A stretch of DNA of 64,000 nt. Origin: Tricholoma matsutake (taxonomy: Eukaryota > Basidiomycota > Agaricomycetes > Agaricales > Tricholomataceae). This document shows positions 31,688 to 41,160 of the stretch, one piece after another. The notes below the pieces were generated by a model that saw only the letters and a list, made by a program, of their open reading frames with translations, made no database searches and had not been told where the DNA came from. The DNA is taken from the NCBI GenBank assembly GCA_026075535.2, contig AP026544.2, forward strand, positions 5,890,001 through 5,954,000, written 5' to 3'. Each line of letters begins with the position of its first letter. Position 1 is the first letter of the stretch. Both the position numbers and the translations under genes were made by a program.

Positions 31688-31778
31688 AAAAAAAAAAAAA
31701 AAAAAAGATGAAAACGGTGTTGACGAAGTTTTTGGTGGCTGTGCACGTCACGGTAACAAGACAAGAAGCGATGTCGCC

Positions 31779-32229
31779 GCGGACGTCTTTAGACTACCTT
31801 AAAAATCAGGTCGAAAAGGCCATTTGTAAGGATTGGCACACCCAGTTCTCAGATCCGGCGTACCGTGGACGGCACTTCTACCAACTCAAAGGAGTAGGTG
31901 GAAAGCCGGCACTACCCTCGACTCACAAAGGTGGGCCTTGGCTGAAAGTAATGGGAAACAACACTACGTTGACTTCCCGTTCGACCCGTATGATCACTGG
32001 CCATGCTCCCATAGGGGAGTATCGTCAACGTTTATCCCTTGACGGGGAATACCAATGTTGGTGTCTTGGTCCCGAAATACAAACTCGAGACCACTTACTA
32101 CGCGTCTGCCACAAGGTGGATCGCAAAGAGACTCGTGCAAGCCCAGACTCTGTCGAAGGCTTCACCGAATTTATGGACAATAACCCAGCACTAGGGTCGT
32201 TCAACTCACTTGCGTGGGATCCAGGATAG
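31779..32229 (+). pseudogene. LINE ORF2 C-terminal fragment, copy G
   Basis: The last 150 codons or so of ORF2, from PRTSLDYLKNQ through the CWC...H....C motif to the stop at 32227-32229. Here the third motif position reads VCHKVD instead of VCPKVD, as also in J. The upstream part is separated by copy B. Confidence 0.9.
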
Positions 32230-32753
32230 GTCGTGCGCGCAGGGCGTATGACCCCCGTCTGGTTCTAGCTAGTGTTATCGGTATGTCGGGGTGGCCGTAG
32301 GGCACCAGACGAGTCCGTTAACCCTCATAAAGGGGGCCCACCCGTGTTCAGGAGCGACTGTCAGGGAGGGGGGACACGAACCTAGGTACCGGTTCGGGGA
32401 GGCGCCTGAGCGCTTTCAGATCCGCTGTCGGTTGTGCGCTACAGCTTTAACGCTGATTGCGCCTTCCTTTCCGAGCTGAGAGGCTCACGTCGGGGCGGCA
32501 ATATCCCCTAAATCTTGCACTCATACCCGTAGGGATTCGGGGAACACGACATCGTCAAGTCTGGGTTGTCGGTACGCCACCACTGGCAAGTCCGTTTACT
32601 CGATAAAGGGAGCCCCCTTAGTGGCCTTTGCAGCTATCCAGGTGGTTGGTGCGAAGATCAGCAGGAGGAGGACTTGGGCTGGGCGTAGTGTACTTCGTTT
32701 GTATGTCTCTACCGCGGACTGCGATCGGGCGCCGCGTTATAAACTTTTGACCC
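32230..32753 (+). other. LINE 3' UTR, copy G
   Basis: Non-coding tail with the paired repeats and shared 3' terminal block. No gene seen. Confidence 0.9.
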
Positions 32754-32771
32754 AAAAAAAAAAAAAAAAAA

Positions 32772-33837
32772 TGCGGGTTATGAGCCCTGCCACTTCCGGG
32801 TTGCTGCACCAGTATTTTAGGTGCGACCATGTAACATGATCGGGACCTGGAGCGGAACGGGAGGAACATGCGTTTAGCGCTTCTTTCATTTCCGTAACAG
32901 AGAATGGGATCCAGGCCCTTTCAGGCACCGGATCCAGTTCATCGAGAATGCTCAGATCGACTACTCGATCTGAGGCAGCATTATAGGACCCGTCCAGGGC
33001 AGCCCACAGGGAGTCCAGATCATTACAAGGTTCTCCCCGATAGGAGATCGCCTCGTATGATGGGAGGTTACATTGACGAGTCCAAGACATAAGGTCCCAG
33101 GGTCGTCTGTTCATCGTAGCCACTTCTTGGATACGGTCGTTGAAAAAGTCCCACTTTGCGTGTCGCATGACTTTCCTATAGTGCTTCCAGTCCCCCTCAT
33201 CACGAGAGGCTCTGTACGCGTCTAGGGCACCACTGCACTCGTCTGTCCACCAACCTTTGGACGACTTGCCAAGGCGAGATTCCTTGGCATGGTTTTCCCA
33301 TGCCTTGTTTAAAATCGTTGATATTGCCAAAACGACATCATCGATTTCTAGCCACGGAGTTAAAGTGGAGGAGACAGCATCTCGGTATGATGCTTCCTCC
33401 TCGGATCCCTTTTTGATGGACCACTTGGTGACTGGAACCAAAGATCCCGGGCCAGGTAGCACTAATGTCAGGGGGGCATGGTCAGACGTCCCTCTGGCTT
33501 CAGGAACAATCTCACAGTACAGTACGAATCTAAGATCCGTAGGCACGAACATCAGGTCGATCACCGTGGGGTGAAGGCCCTGTTGTGGGGGGAAATGAGT
33601 AGGGCCCTCCTCAACTGGTAGGGCTCTCGTCAGGCCTAGTGCCTTAGCCGTTTCCACTAAGTGGTCAGCATGGATAGAGTGTTCAGGCCCCTGGGGGTCC
33701 CAGGAGGCATGTCTCACGTTGAAGTCACCACACATGAAGTGCAAGCGCGGGATCGTCATGACGTTCTCGAATAAGAGCGTGATGGCCGAATGTTGGCTAT
33801 CCAAGTAGACGTTAGCCAGCAGCATGACATCCTCCCC
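32772..33837 (-). pseudogene. LINE ORF2 middle part, copy H
   Basis: Residues from MLLANVY in the endonuclease (GDFN and TSDH visible) through the linker to PEVAGLITRI at the RT start. Near 33352 an in-frame 24-nt deletion removes eight residues of the segment PWL-DWHGDTSA-EIDD. The frame continues into 48716-49086 upstream. The RT catalytic part lies beyond the window. Confidence 0.88.
33824..33837. repeat. Target-site duplication of copy J, left
   Basis: ATGACATCCTCCCC recurs at 48716-48729, in ORF2 of copy H. Three extra bases (CAG) precede the J 5' terminus. Confidence 0.92.
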
Positions 33838-33969
33838 CAGCCATCGCTTCTTGTCTTCCTACCGTGACGTGCACAGCCACAAAAAATCTCGTCGACACCG
33901 TTTTCAACTTTTGCAGCTCAATCCGTCCTCGATCCCCGCGATCCGGTATAACCAGCGTCTTACCAACGC

Positions 33970-35928
33970 ATGTCTGATTCGTATTCCAGAAGTAGGGGGA
34001 GATCGGGTGAGGCGATGGACGAGGGGGGACCCTCTAGATCCGGTACACCCAGAACTCCCGGCGACGACCCCATTGATTCCCTGCGGCTCTCTTCGAGCCG
34101 CAGATCCACACAGATTGCACCCTCAGTGGGCCCTCACAGGACCCAAAGAGGCTCTCCAACCCCCTCCCCCTGTGGGGCGGGCACCATCACTCCGCGTGCA
34201 CAGCGTTTCAGCGTGCCAGCGTTATCTTCCAGGGATGCGACTGCGTCTCCTGCACCTCTGGCTACCCCTTCAACACCTGCTTCGTGGGCTGATGAAGTGG
34301 CCGACAATCTCTCTACCCAAGTCATTCAGGACACGGAGATGACTAGCGATGACTGGAGCGGACCCCAGACCTTCGCCAGTGACCTGGGAGAGTACGCAAC
34401 TGGATTCCGCATCGTCCTCAACAGGACGGGATCTAGACGACCGACTGCTGAAGAACGGCAGCTCATAGCAGAACAACTGGGCTCGGTGCTGGCAGCAGCT
34501 GCCGAGGCCGGCTTGGATCGCAACTCTGGGAACGCTACGCTCCGGAGTGCTATAGACAGGATGGCTGGGGGCAGTAAACGACCTAGGTCGGGCACTGCTA
34601 CTAACAATCCTAACGACGTCCCAAGGACGGAGTACCTGGAGGGATGGGATGGGCAACGCCCCCCCCCTCACAAATCTGCGAGGACCCGAGGCCCGAAAGG
34701 GGCTCGACCTCTTCCCAAACCCCCAGCAGGGGGTGTTTCATCGTCATGGGGTCGAGGACCACCTCCCCCCGTGAACTGGTCCACCAGGCCTTCGGGCAGG
34801 GGAACCTTCGCTCAGGTCGCTCGCTTCCCTGGAGGGCGAGCACCTAACACGTCCATGGATGGCCTTGTGCGACTAGCCAAGGCCTTCCCTGAACTTCCGA
34901 CCGACAAGCTGGCTGACATACAGCAGCATGTTGGTCCCTCCAAACCGAAGGCTGCAAAGCCTTCACCTACTGTACATGGACCGTCGAGACGACAGGTCTT
35001 TGTTCACGTTCGTCCTCCCCTCGGGGCGGAAACGAACCCAGCTGATTTCCTGGACCACGTCCGGATCACTCTCGGACTGCACCACTCCAAATTGGTGGCC
35101 CAGTCCGCATCAATGCACGCTGGTAACATATCAGTAGCTACAGACGTCGTTGCCTCTGAGGAGGATCTTCGTTGTTTCAAGGAGGCCGCCCACAAGGCGT
35201 TCCCTTACACACTGCAAGTAGACGCAGCGCTACCCACCTCCACATCGTACCTCAAGTTGGTCGATGTGCCGTTTATCGCTAACGACAAGGCCTTAACGCC
35301 TGATGTCGTCATCGCACACTTGGGAAAGTCCGGAATAGCGGACCTCACAGTGCTCCAGGTCCCTCCTCGGGTTGTACGCGATTCGAAAATGTCGGATACG
35401 TGCACCGTATATCTCAACATCGCTGACTCAGTTAGCGGTGCACGAGCCAAGGCTCTTATCGGTCGAGGCGTCCAATTTGGACGCTACGTCCAATTTGGAC
35501 GCTACGTCCAATTTGGACGCTACGTCGCTTATATTAAGGCTGCCAGGGCGAACCCTGGTTTGCCTCTTTGCCAACGGTGCTGGAAATGGGGTCACCCCAC
35601 TACGGCATGCAGAGCTCCACAGACCAAGTGTCCGATCTGTGCAGGCCCACACCGTAAGGAGCACCATCGTGCCCTTGCGGGGTGCTGTAAGGGAAACGCC
35701 AAGGCGAACCCTCCTGTCCCAGCTACCCCAGAGGGGGCAGCCTGTCCTCACCCGGCTAGGTGCTTAAACTGCCGGAAAAACCATGCATCTGACGATCGTC
35801 GATGCAATTTCTGGCGACATCGCTTTGACCGCGATTGGATCAAAGCTCGCTACGACGAGGTGAGTGCCAGACGCAACTCTTGCTCTCCTCCTACTTACCA
35901 TCCCGCAGGACGCGGTGGCCGAATGTAA
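33970..35928 (+). CDS. LINE ORF1: gag-like RNA-binding protein with QFGRYV triplication (copy J, 652 residues)
   Basis: Type 2 ORF1 from the conserved ATG to TAA 35926-35928. It has the Ser/Pro/Arg-rich head, PPPHKSARTRG, the middle domain and knuckles CQRCWKWGHPTTAC, CPICAGPH and CLNCRKNH. It is 12 residues longer than copy C because the 18-nt unit coding VQFGRY is present three times in tandem just upstream of the knuckles. The frame is otherwise intact, so this protein could be made even though ORF2 of this copy is broken. Confidence 0.93.
   Translation: MSDSYSRSRGRSGEAMDEGGPSRSGTPRTPGDDPIDSLRLSSSRRSTQIAPSVGPHRTQRGSPTPSPCGAGTITPRAQRFSVPALSSRDATASPAPLATPSTPASWADEVADNLSTQVIQDTEMTSDDWSGPQTFASDLGEYATGFRIVLNRTGSRRPTAEERQLIAEQLGSVLAAAAEAGLDRNSGNATLRSAIDRMAGGSKRPRSGTATNNPNDVPRTEYLEGWDGQRPPPHKSARTRGPKGARPLPKPPAGGVSSSWGRGPPPPVNWSTRPSGRGTFAQVARFPGGRAPNTSMDGLVRLAKAFPELPTDKLADIQQHVGPSKPKAAKPSPTVHGPSRRQVFVHVRPPLGAETNPADFLDHVRITLGLHHSKLVAQSASMHAGNISVATDVVASEEDLRCFKEAAHKAFPYTLQVDAALPTSTSYLKLVDVPFIANDKALTPDVVIAHLGKSGIADLTVLQVPPRVVRDSKMSDTCTVYLNIADSVSGARAKALIGRGVQFGRYVQFGRYVQFGRYVAYIKAARANPGLPLCQRCWKWGHPTTACRAPQTKCPICAGPHRKEHHRALAGCCKGNAKANPPVPATPEGAACPHPARCLNCRKNHASDDRRCNFWRHRFDRDWIKARYDEVSARRNSCSPPTYHPAGRGGRM
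35470..35523 (+). repeat. Three tandem 18-nt units inside ORF1, copy J
   Basis: Perfect triplication of GTCCAATTTGGACGCTAC at 35470-35487, 35488-35505 and 35506-35523. All other ORF1 copies have one unit. It preserves the frame. Confidence 0.97.
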
Positions 35929-36746
35929 ATGAGGGATAGACTTAGATCTACACCGCAGTTGCGTATATTTAGTCAGAATGTTAACCGTAATTGGGGGTAC
36001 ATGGACTCTTTACTGGCTGATTTCGTAGATGACTACGATTTGCTTTTCATCCAAGAGCCGCCGTGGCGATTAATAAGACACGCCCCTTCTGCCCATAACA
36101 GGGAAGGGGAGGAAGTTATAGGCGCACCAATGAGCCCAAATTGGGGAACGTTAGTGCGCCCCTCGGGTATCGATTCCCCCCCACGCGTTGCTGTCTATTT
36201 TGCGAACAGCATCGCTAACTTAAGACCAGGGCTCAGACGAGACCTGATCGACAATCGTGACGTCCTTCTGTTCTCATTGGGAATAGGGGAGGACGTCATG
36301 CTACTCGCCAACGTATACTCGGACAGCCAACACTCTGCCATCACGCTCCTTTTTGAGAACGTCATGACGATCCCACGCTTACACTTCATGTGCGGCGATT
36401 TCAACGTGAGACACGCATCCTGGGATCCCCAGGGGCCTGAGCACTCAATTCATGCCGATCACTTAGTGGAAACGGCCACGGCATTAGGCCTGACTAGGGC
36501 CCTACCAGTAATGGAGGGCCCTACCCATTTCCCACCTCAACAGGGCCTTCACCCCACAGTGATCGACCTGATGTTCGTACCTACAGATCTAAGATTCGTA
36601 TTGTACTGCGAGATCGTACCTGAAGCCAGGGGGACGTCTGACCACGCTCCTCTGACGTTAGTGCTACCTGGCCCGGGATCTTTGGTTCCGGTTACCAAGT
36701 GGTCCATCAAAAAAGGATCCGAGGAGGAAGCTTCATACCGTGATGC
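35929..36746 (+). pseudogene. LINE ORF2 N-terminal part, copy J
   Basis: Residues 1 to about 272: complete endonuclease with FSQNVNRN, QEPPW, GDFN and TSDH, starting right after the ORF1 stop. Cut by the poly(T) of copy K after ...EEEASYRDA. Confidence 0.92.
36734..36746. repeat. Target-site duplication of copy K, left
   Basis: CATACCGTGATGC recurs at 43212-43224; a following T is ambiguous. Confidence 0.92.
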
Positions 36747-36763
36747 TTTTTTTTTTTTTTTTT

Positions 36764-37290
36764 GGATCAAAAATTTATAACGCGGCGCCCGGTCGCAGTC
36801 CGCGGTAGAGACGTACAAGCAGAGTACACTACGCCCAGCCCAAGTCCTCCTCCTGCTAATCTTCGCACCAACCACCTGGATAGCTGCGATGACCACTAAG
36901 GGGGCCCCCTTTATCGAGTAAACGGACTTGCCAGTGGTGGCGTACCGACAACCCGGACTTGACGATGTCGTGTTCCCCGATCCCTACGGGTATGAGTGCA
37001 AGATTTAGGGGAAACTGCCGCCCCGACGTGAGCCTCTCAGCTCGGAAAGGAAAGCGTAGTAGTCGACCGAGATCGTCTCAACGCATAACCGACAGCGGAT
37101 CTGGAAGCGCTCAGGCGCCTCCCCGAACCGGTACCTAGTTTCGTGTCCCCCCTCCCTGACAGTCGCTCCTGAACACGGGTGGGCCCCCTTTATGAGGGTT
37201 AACGGACTCGTCTGGCGCCCTACGGCCACCCCGACCTACCGATAACACTAGCTAGAACCAGACGGGGGTCATACGCCCTGCGCGCACACC
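36764..37290 (-). other. LINE 3' UTR, copy K
   Basis: Non-coding tail with paired repeats and the TTGATCC-type terminus. No gene seen. Confidence 0.9.
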
Positions 37291-40200
37291 CTATCCTGGA
37301 TCCCACGCAAGTGAGTTGAACGATCCTAGTGCAGGATTGTTGTCCATGAATTCGTTGAAGCCTTCGACGGAGTCTGGGCTTGCACGAGTTTCTTTGCGAT
37401 CTACCCTAGGGCAGACGCGTAGTAGATGGTCTCGAGTTTGAATCTCGGGACCAAGGCACCAACATTGGTACTCCCCGTCGAGGGATAAACGTTGACGATA
37501 CTCCCCTATGGGAGCATGGCCAGTAATCATGCGAGTTGAGCGAGAAGTCAACGTGGTATTGCTTCCCATTACTTTCAGCCAAGGCCCACCTTTGTGAGTC
37601 GAGGGTAAAACTGGTTTTCCACCTACTCCTTTGAGTTGGTAGAAGTGTCGACCACGGTACGCAGGATCTGCGAACCGAGTGTGCCAATCCTTACAAACGG
37701 CCTTTTCGACCTGGTTTTTAAGGTAGTCTAGAGACGTCCGCGGGTGTCTGCCCACGGAGATCTTGGTAGATGTAGCCACATCATGAGCCATCTTATGTAC
37801 GTTCCACTCGAACTTCGAGGGGACATGCCAGAATGTTACGTTTCTCTCCTCGTCTCCGGCTAGCCAGGGACAAAGTGAGCGACAGGCGTCCAGAGCAAAA
37901 ACTTGCTCAGAGCGAGGTCTAGGATCAATTAGGGACTCAATGCCCGTAGTAGAATCCGAGAATATCACCAACTTTTTGCAACCTCTGCTGCACGCAGCCA
38001 AGACGCCCAGTTGGAGAGCAAAGAGTTCGACTTCTGGGGGGTTTCTCCTCCCAGAAGCAGAGACAACGCGATCTACCTGTACTCCTTGTCCGAAGACAAG
38101 AGCACAGGCGACAGCCTGAAATTTAGCATCGGTGGGCACTGAGGCGTCCACTGCAACGACAAGAGTGTCATCCTCGACCAGGGCGGCAGCCCAGGCCTTA
38201 TCGAGGTCGCTCTTGTAGGAGTTCCTCGCTCCATCCTCCTTAGAGGTGAGGCGATGAGAGGAAAAGCGAGTGGGGAATAAGTCCTTCACTCTGTTTCCAG
38301 GTGTGTTTTCTTCCCCAAAGGGGTTGAATTCATCGCCTGGTACGAGGGCCAGAGCTGCAGCCGACGCTACAGATGGTCCTTGCAGGTTGAGTGTGTCGAG
38401 CACGTTCCCTCCCCAGAGCCCTAGCTCATGAGAGTGGGTAGTGCCGACGTGATTAGGCCCTAAGATCGCTCTTAGGGGGTGAGATGGCGCCAATAGAGGG
38501 GTTCTGAATACCCCCCTATCGACTAAGCGACGCAGTAACAGCTGCATAGGCAGCAGTCCGGCGATACTCTCCAGGCCACCGATTGGAGTGGTTCTGAACG
38601 CACCGAGGATCCAGCGTGCAGCTATGGACTGCACTTGGGCCAACGTTTTGATGACACCTTTGACGCGAGCGCCTTTGAAGTGCCATAGTCTGAGTCCGTA
38701 TGTCATGATGGGTACGACACATGAACGGTATAGAAGGCGTTTCTGCATAGGGGTTAACCCTCTGATAGAATTGCCAAGCATTCCCATCGCCCTCGCAGTG
38801 GTAAGGGCTTTGGTGGAGTAGAACCGCGTGTGCTCCTTGAAAGAGAGTTTGCGGTCGAAGAAGAAACCAAGGTACCTCCAAGTGACCTTGGGTTTGAGGG
38901 GGGTGTTGCCCGTGTACGGGGCAAAGCCGAGATCGATGGGTAAGGGAGTGAATCTCCTCGCCCTTGAGAAGTGAAAGATTTCGGACTTGTCATGTTCGAG
39001 GACAAGCCCGAGGGAAGTGAATGCCTGGAAGATCCAGCCATACGCCTTTTTTAGAAGGGGGAGGTTGTCCTCCAACTGTGGGGAGCGGGCGATGAGGGTA
39101 CCATCGTCCACATACGACATGAGATCGACATCTCTGCCGATTTCGCTTCTTCTGAAGAGTTTCATGATGGGCGTCAAGTATAGCGCCGATAAGACAGGGG
39201 ACAGGGCAGAGCCCTGGCCTACTCCCACATCCGCTGCAAAGGAGCCCGATGAGAAAGTGTTCCATTTGTAGGTCGTCTTGCGACCAACTAGGTAGGATCG
39301 GAAGAAGTTCACTACTTGCGCAGGGAACCCCGACCGAGAGATGATCTCCAGCAGAACCTGGTGGTTCAAGGAGGGGAAGAACTGAGCGATGTCGAAGGCG
39401 ACAACACTTGTTTTGAGCCCTTTAGCCCATCCTGCTCTGACCAGGTGGGTAAGGTAGATTCCTGCATCCTCAGTGGAACGCTGGGCGACGCCTCCAAACT
39501 GGTTTTGTTCGAAAGCTTCGTGTGCGACACCGTCGAACTGAAGTCGTCTTGACAACATCTTTTCGACTAATTTGCCCAGAGTGTTCAGAAGCACAATGGG
39601 CCTGAACGACTTAGGGGTAGAGTAACTGGGCTTCCCTGGCTTCGGGATAATAACCGACAGGGACTCCTTAAAGTGGTCTGGCCAGTGGCCAGCGGTGATG
39701 CACGCCTCAGCAATGCGGGTGATGAGCCCTGCCACTTCCGGGTTGCTACACCAGTGTTTAAGGTGCGACCATGTAACATGATCGGGACCTGGAGCGGAAC
39801 GGGAAGAACACGCGTTTAGCGCTTCTTTCATTTCCGTGACAGAGAACGGGATCCAGGCCCTTTCAGGCACAGGGTCGAGTCCATCAAGAATGCTCAGATC
39901 GACCACTCGATCCGAGGCAGCATTATAAGACCCATCAAGGGCCGCCCACAGTGAGTCCAGATCATTGCAAGGCTCTCCCCGATAGGAGATCGCCTCATAC
40001 GACGGGAGGTTGCGTTGACGAGTCCAGGACATCAGATCCCAGGGTCGTCTATTCATCGTAGCCACTTCTTGGATACGGTCATCGAAAAAATCACGCTTTG
40101 CATGTCGCATGACTTTTCTATAGAGCTTCCAGTCCTCCTCATCGCGAGAGGCTCTGTAAGCGTCTAGAGCACCACTGCATTCGTCTGTCCACCAGCCTTT

Positions 40201-41160
40201 GGACGACTTGCCGAGGCGAGATTCCTTGGCATGGTTTTCCCATGCCTTGTTTAAAATCGTTGATATTGCCGAAACGACACCATCGATTTCTGCCGAAGTA
40301 TCTCCGTGCCAGTCTAGCCACGGAGTTAAAGCGGAGGAGACAGCATCACGATATGATGCTTCCTCCTCGGATCCTTTTTTGATGGACCACTTGGTAACCG
40401 GAACCAGGGATCCCGGGCCAGGTAGCACTAATGTCAGGGGGGCATGGTCAGACGTCCCCCTGGCCTCAGGTACGATCTCACAATACAATACAAATCTAAG
40501 ATCCGTAGGCACGAACATCAGGTCGATCACTGTGGGGTGAAAGCCCTGTTGTGGGGGGAAATGTGTGGGGCCCTCCATTACTGGTAGGGCTCTAGTCAGG
40601 CCTAGTGCCGTAGCCGTTTCCACTAAGTGGTCAGCATGAATTGAGTGTTCAGGCCCCTGGGGGTCCCAGGAAGCGTGTCTCACGTTGAAGTCGCCACACA
40701 TGAAGTGCAGGCGTGGGATCGTCATGACGTTCTCAAAGAGGAGCGTAATGGTGGAATGTTGGCTGTCTGAGTAGACGTTAGCGAGTACCATGACGTCCTC
40801 CCCTATTCCCAATGAGAACAGGAGGATATCACGATTGTCGATCAGATCTCGTCTGAGACCTGGTCTTAAGTTAGCGATGCTGTTCGCAAAGTACACAGCG
40901 ACGCGTGGGGGGGAATCTATGCCCGAGGGGCGCACTAGCGTTCCCCAGTTAGGGCTCATCGGTGCGCCTATAACTTCCTCCCCTTCCCTGTTGTGGGCAG
41001 ACGGGGCGTGTCTTATCAGTCGCCAAGGCGGCTCTTGGATGAAGAGCAGATCATAATCATCTACGAAATCTGCCAGTATCGAGTCCATGTAACCCCAATT
41101 TCGATTTACATTCTGACTAAATATGCGTAACTGTGGGGTAGATCTAAGCCTGTCCCTCAT
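37291..41160 (-). CDS. LINE ORF2: APE endonuclease, reverse transcriptase, RNase H (copy K)
   Basis: An unbroken 1289-residue ORF2 with all motifs seen in copy C: QEPPW, GDFN, TSDH, SAPGPD, AFDIAQFF, GQGSALSP, YVDD, VAVDAS, FSDS and the C-terminal CWC...H....C. Despite its type 1 ORF1 neighbour, it is nearly identical to the ORF2 of type 2 copies. Start ATG 41160 abuts the ORF1 stop. Because ORF1 carries a premature stop, reinitiation at this ATG may be impaired. Confidence 0.94.
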   Translation of the reverse strand: MRDRLRSTPQLRIFSQNVNRNWGYMDSILADFVDDYDLLFIQEPPWRLIRHAPSAHNREGEEVIGAPMSPNWGTLVRPSGIDSPPRVAVYFANSIANLRPGLRRDLIDNRDILLFSLGIGEDVMVLANVYSDSQHSTITLLFENVMTIPRLHFMCGDFNVRHASWDPQGPEHSIHADHLVETATALGLTRALPVMEGPTHFPPQQGFHPTVIDLMFVPTDLRFVLYCEIVPEARGTSDHAPLTLVLPGPGSLVPVTKWSIKKGSEEEASYRDAVSSALTPWLDWHGDTSAEIDGVVSAISTILNKAWENHAKESRLGKSSKGWWTDECSGALDAYRASRDEEDWKLYRKVMRHAKRDFFDDRIQEVATMNRRPWDLMSWTRQRNLPSYEAISYRGEPCNDLDSLWAALDGSYNAASDRVVDLSILDGLDPVPERAWIPFSVTEMKEALNACSSRSAPGPDHVTWSHLKHWCSNPEVAGLITRIAEACITAGHWPDHFKESLSVIIPKPGKPSYSTPKSFRPIVLLNTLGKLVEKMLSRRLQFDGVAHEAFEQNQFGGVAQRSTEDAGIYLTHLVRAGWAKGLKTSVVAFDIAQFFPSLNHQVLLEIISRSGFPAQVVNFFRSYLVGRKTTYKWNTFSSGSFAADVGVGQGSALSPVLSALYLTPIMKLFRRSEIGRDVDLMSYVDDGTLIARSPQLEDNLPLLKKAYGWIFQAFTSLGLVLEHDKSEIFHFSRARRFTPLPIDLGFAPYTGNTPLKPKVTWRYLGFFFDRKLSFKEHTRFYSTKALTTARAMGMLGNSIRGLTPMQKRLLYRSCVVPIMTYGLRLWHFKGARVKGVIKTLAQVQSIAARWILGAFRTTPIGGLESIAGLLPMQLLLRRLVDRGVFRTPLLAPSHPLRAILGPNHVGTTHSHELGLWGGNVLDTLNLQGPSVASAAALALVPGDEFNPFGEENTPGNRVKDLFPTRFSSHRLTSKEDGARNSYKSDLDKAWAAALVEDDTLVVAVDASVPTDAKFQAVACALVFGQGVQVDRVVSASGRRNPPEVELFALQLGVLAACSRGCKKLVIFSDSTTGIESLIDPRPRSEQVFALDACRSLCPWLAGDEERNVTFWHVPSKFEWNVHKMAHDVATSTKISVGRHPRTSLDYLKNQVEKAVCKDWHTRFADPAYRGRHFYQLKGVGGKPVLPSTHKGGPWLKVMGSNTTLTSRSTRMITGHAPIGEYRQRLSLDGEYQCWCLGPEIQTRDHLLRVCPRVDRKETRASPDSVEGFNEFMDNNPALGSFNSLAWDPG

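Larger units (their letters stand above)
10460..31706 (+). mobile_element. LINE copy D (type 1), split by E and N1
   Basis: Plus-strand copy in three pieces: 10460-11507, 24421-24685 and 26547-31706. Copy E and the non-autonomous N1 are inserted in its ORF1. The poly(A) is 31688-31706, and a 16-bp TSD places it in the leader of copy B. Joined ORF1 is exactly 1923 nt and open. ORF2 carries one stop and one 17-nt deletion, so D is dead as a protein source. Confidence 0.93.
1877..31773 (-). mobile_element. LINE copy B (type 1), split by C and D
   Basis: Minus-strand copy in three pieces: 1877-3003, 9464-10459 and 31703-31773. Copy C interrupts ORF1 and copy D interrupts the 5' leader. Its 3' part is beyond the left edge, past copy A. 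Its 5' end is the usual CATCGCTTCTTGTC read on the minus strand near 31773. The base pairs beyond belong to plus-strand copy G, so B was inserted into G. Removing C and D restores ORF1 exactly to 1923 nt. Confidence 0.88.
31774..32771 (+). mobile_element. LINE copy G, 3' end
   Basis: Plus-strand tail of a LINE with ORF2 end, 3' UTR and A run 32754-32771. Left of it stands the 5' end of copy B, so B was inserted into G and the rest of G lies left of the window. Right of the A run is minus-strand copy H, into which G was inserted. A few unassigned bases lie at the B/G junction (31773-31778). Confidence 0.88.

Noticed and set aside
35470..35523. Possible CRISPR-like repeats
   Set aside because: Three head-to-tail 18-nt units with no spacers inside a coding frame; simple tandem repeat.
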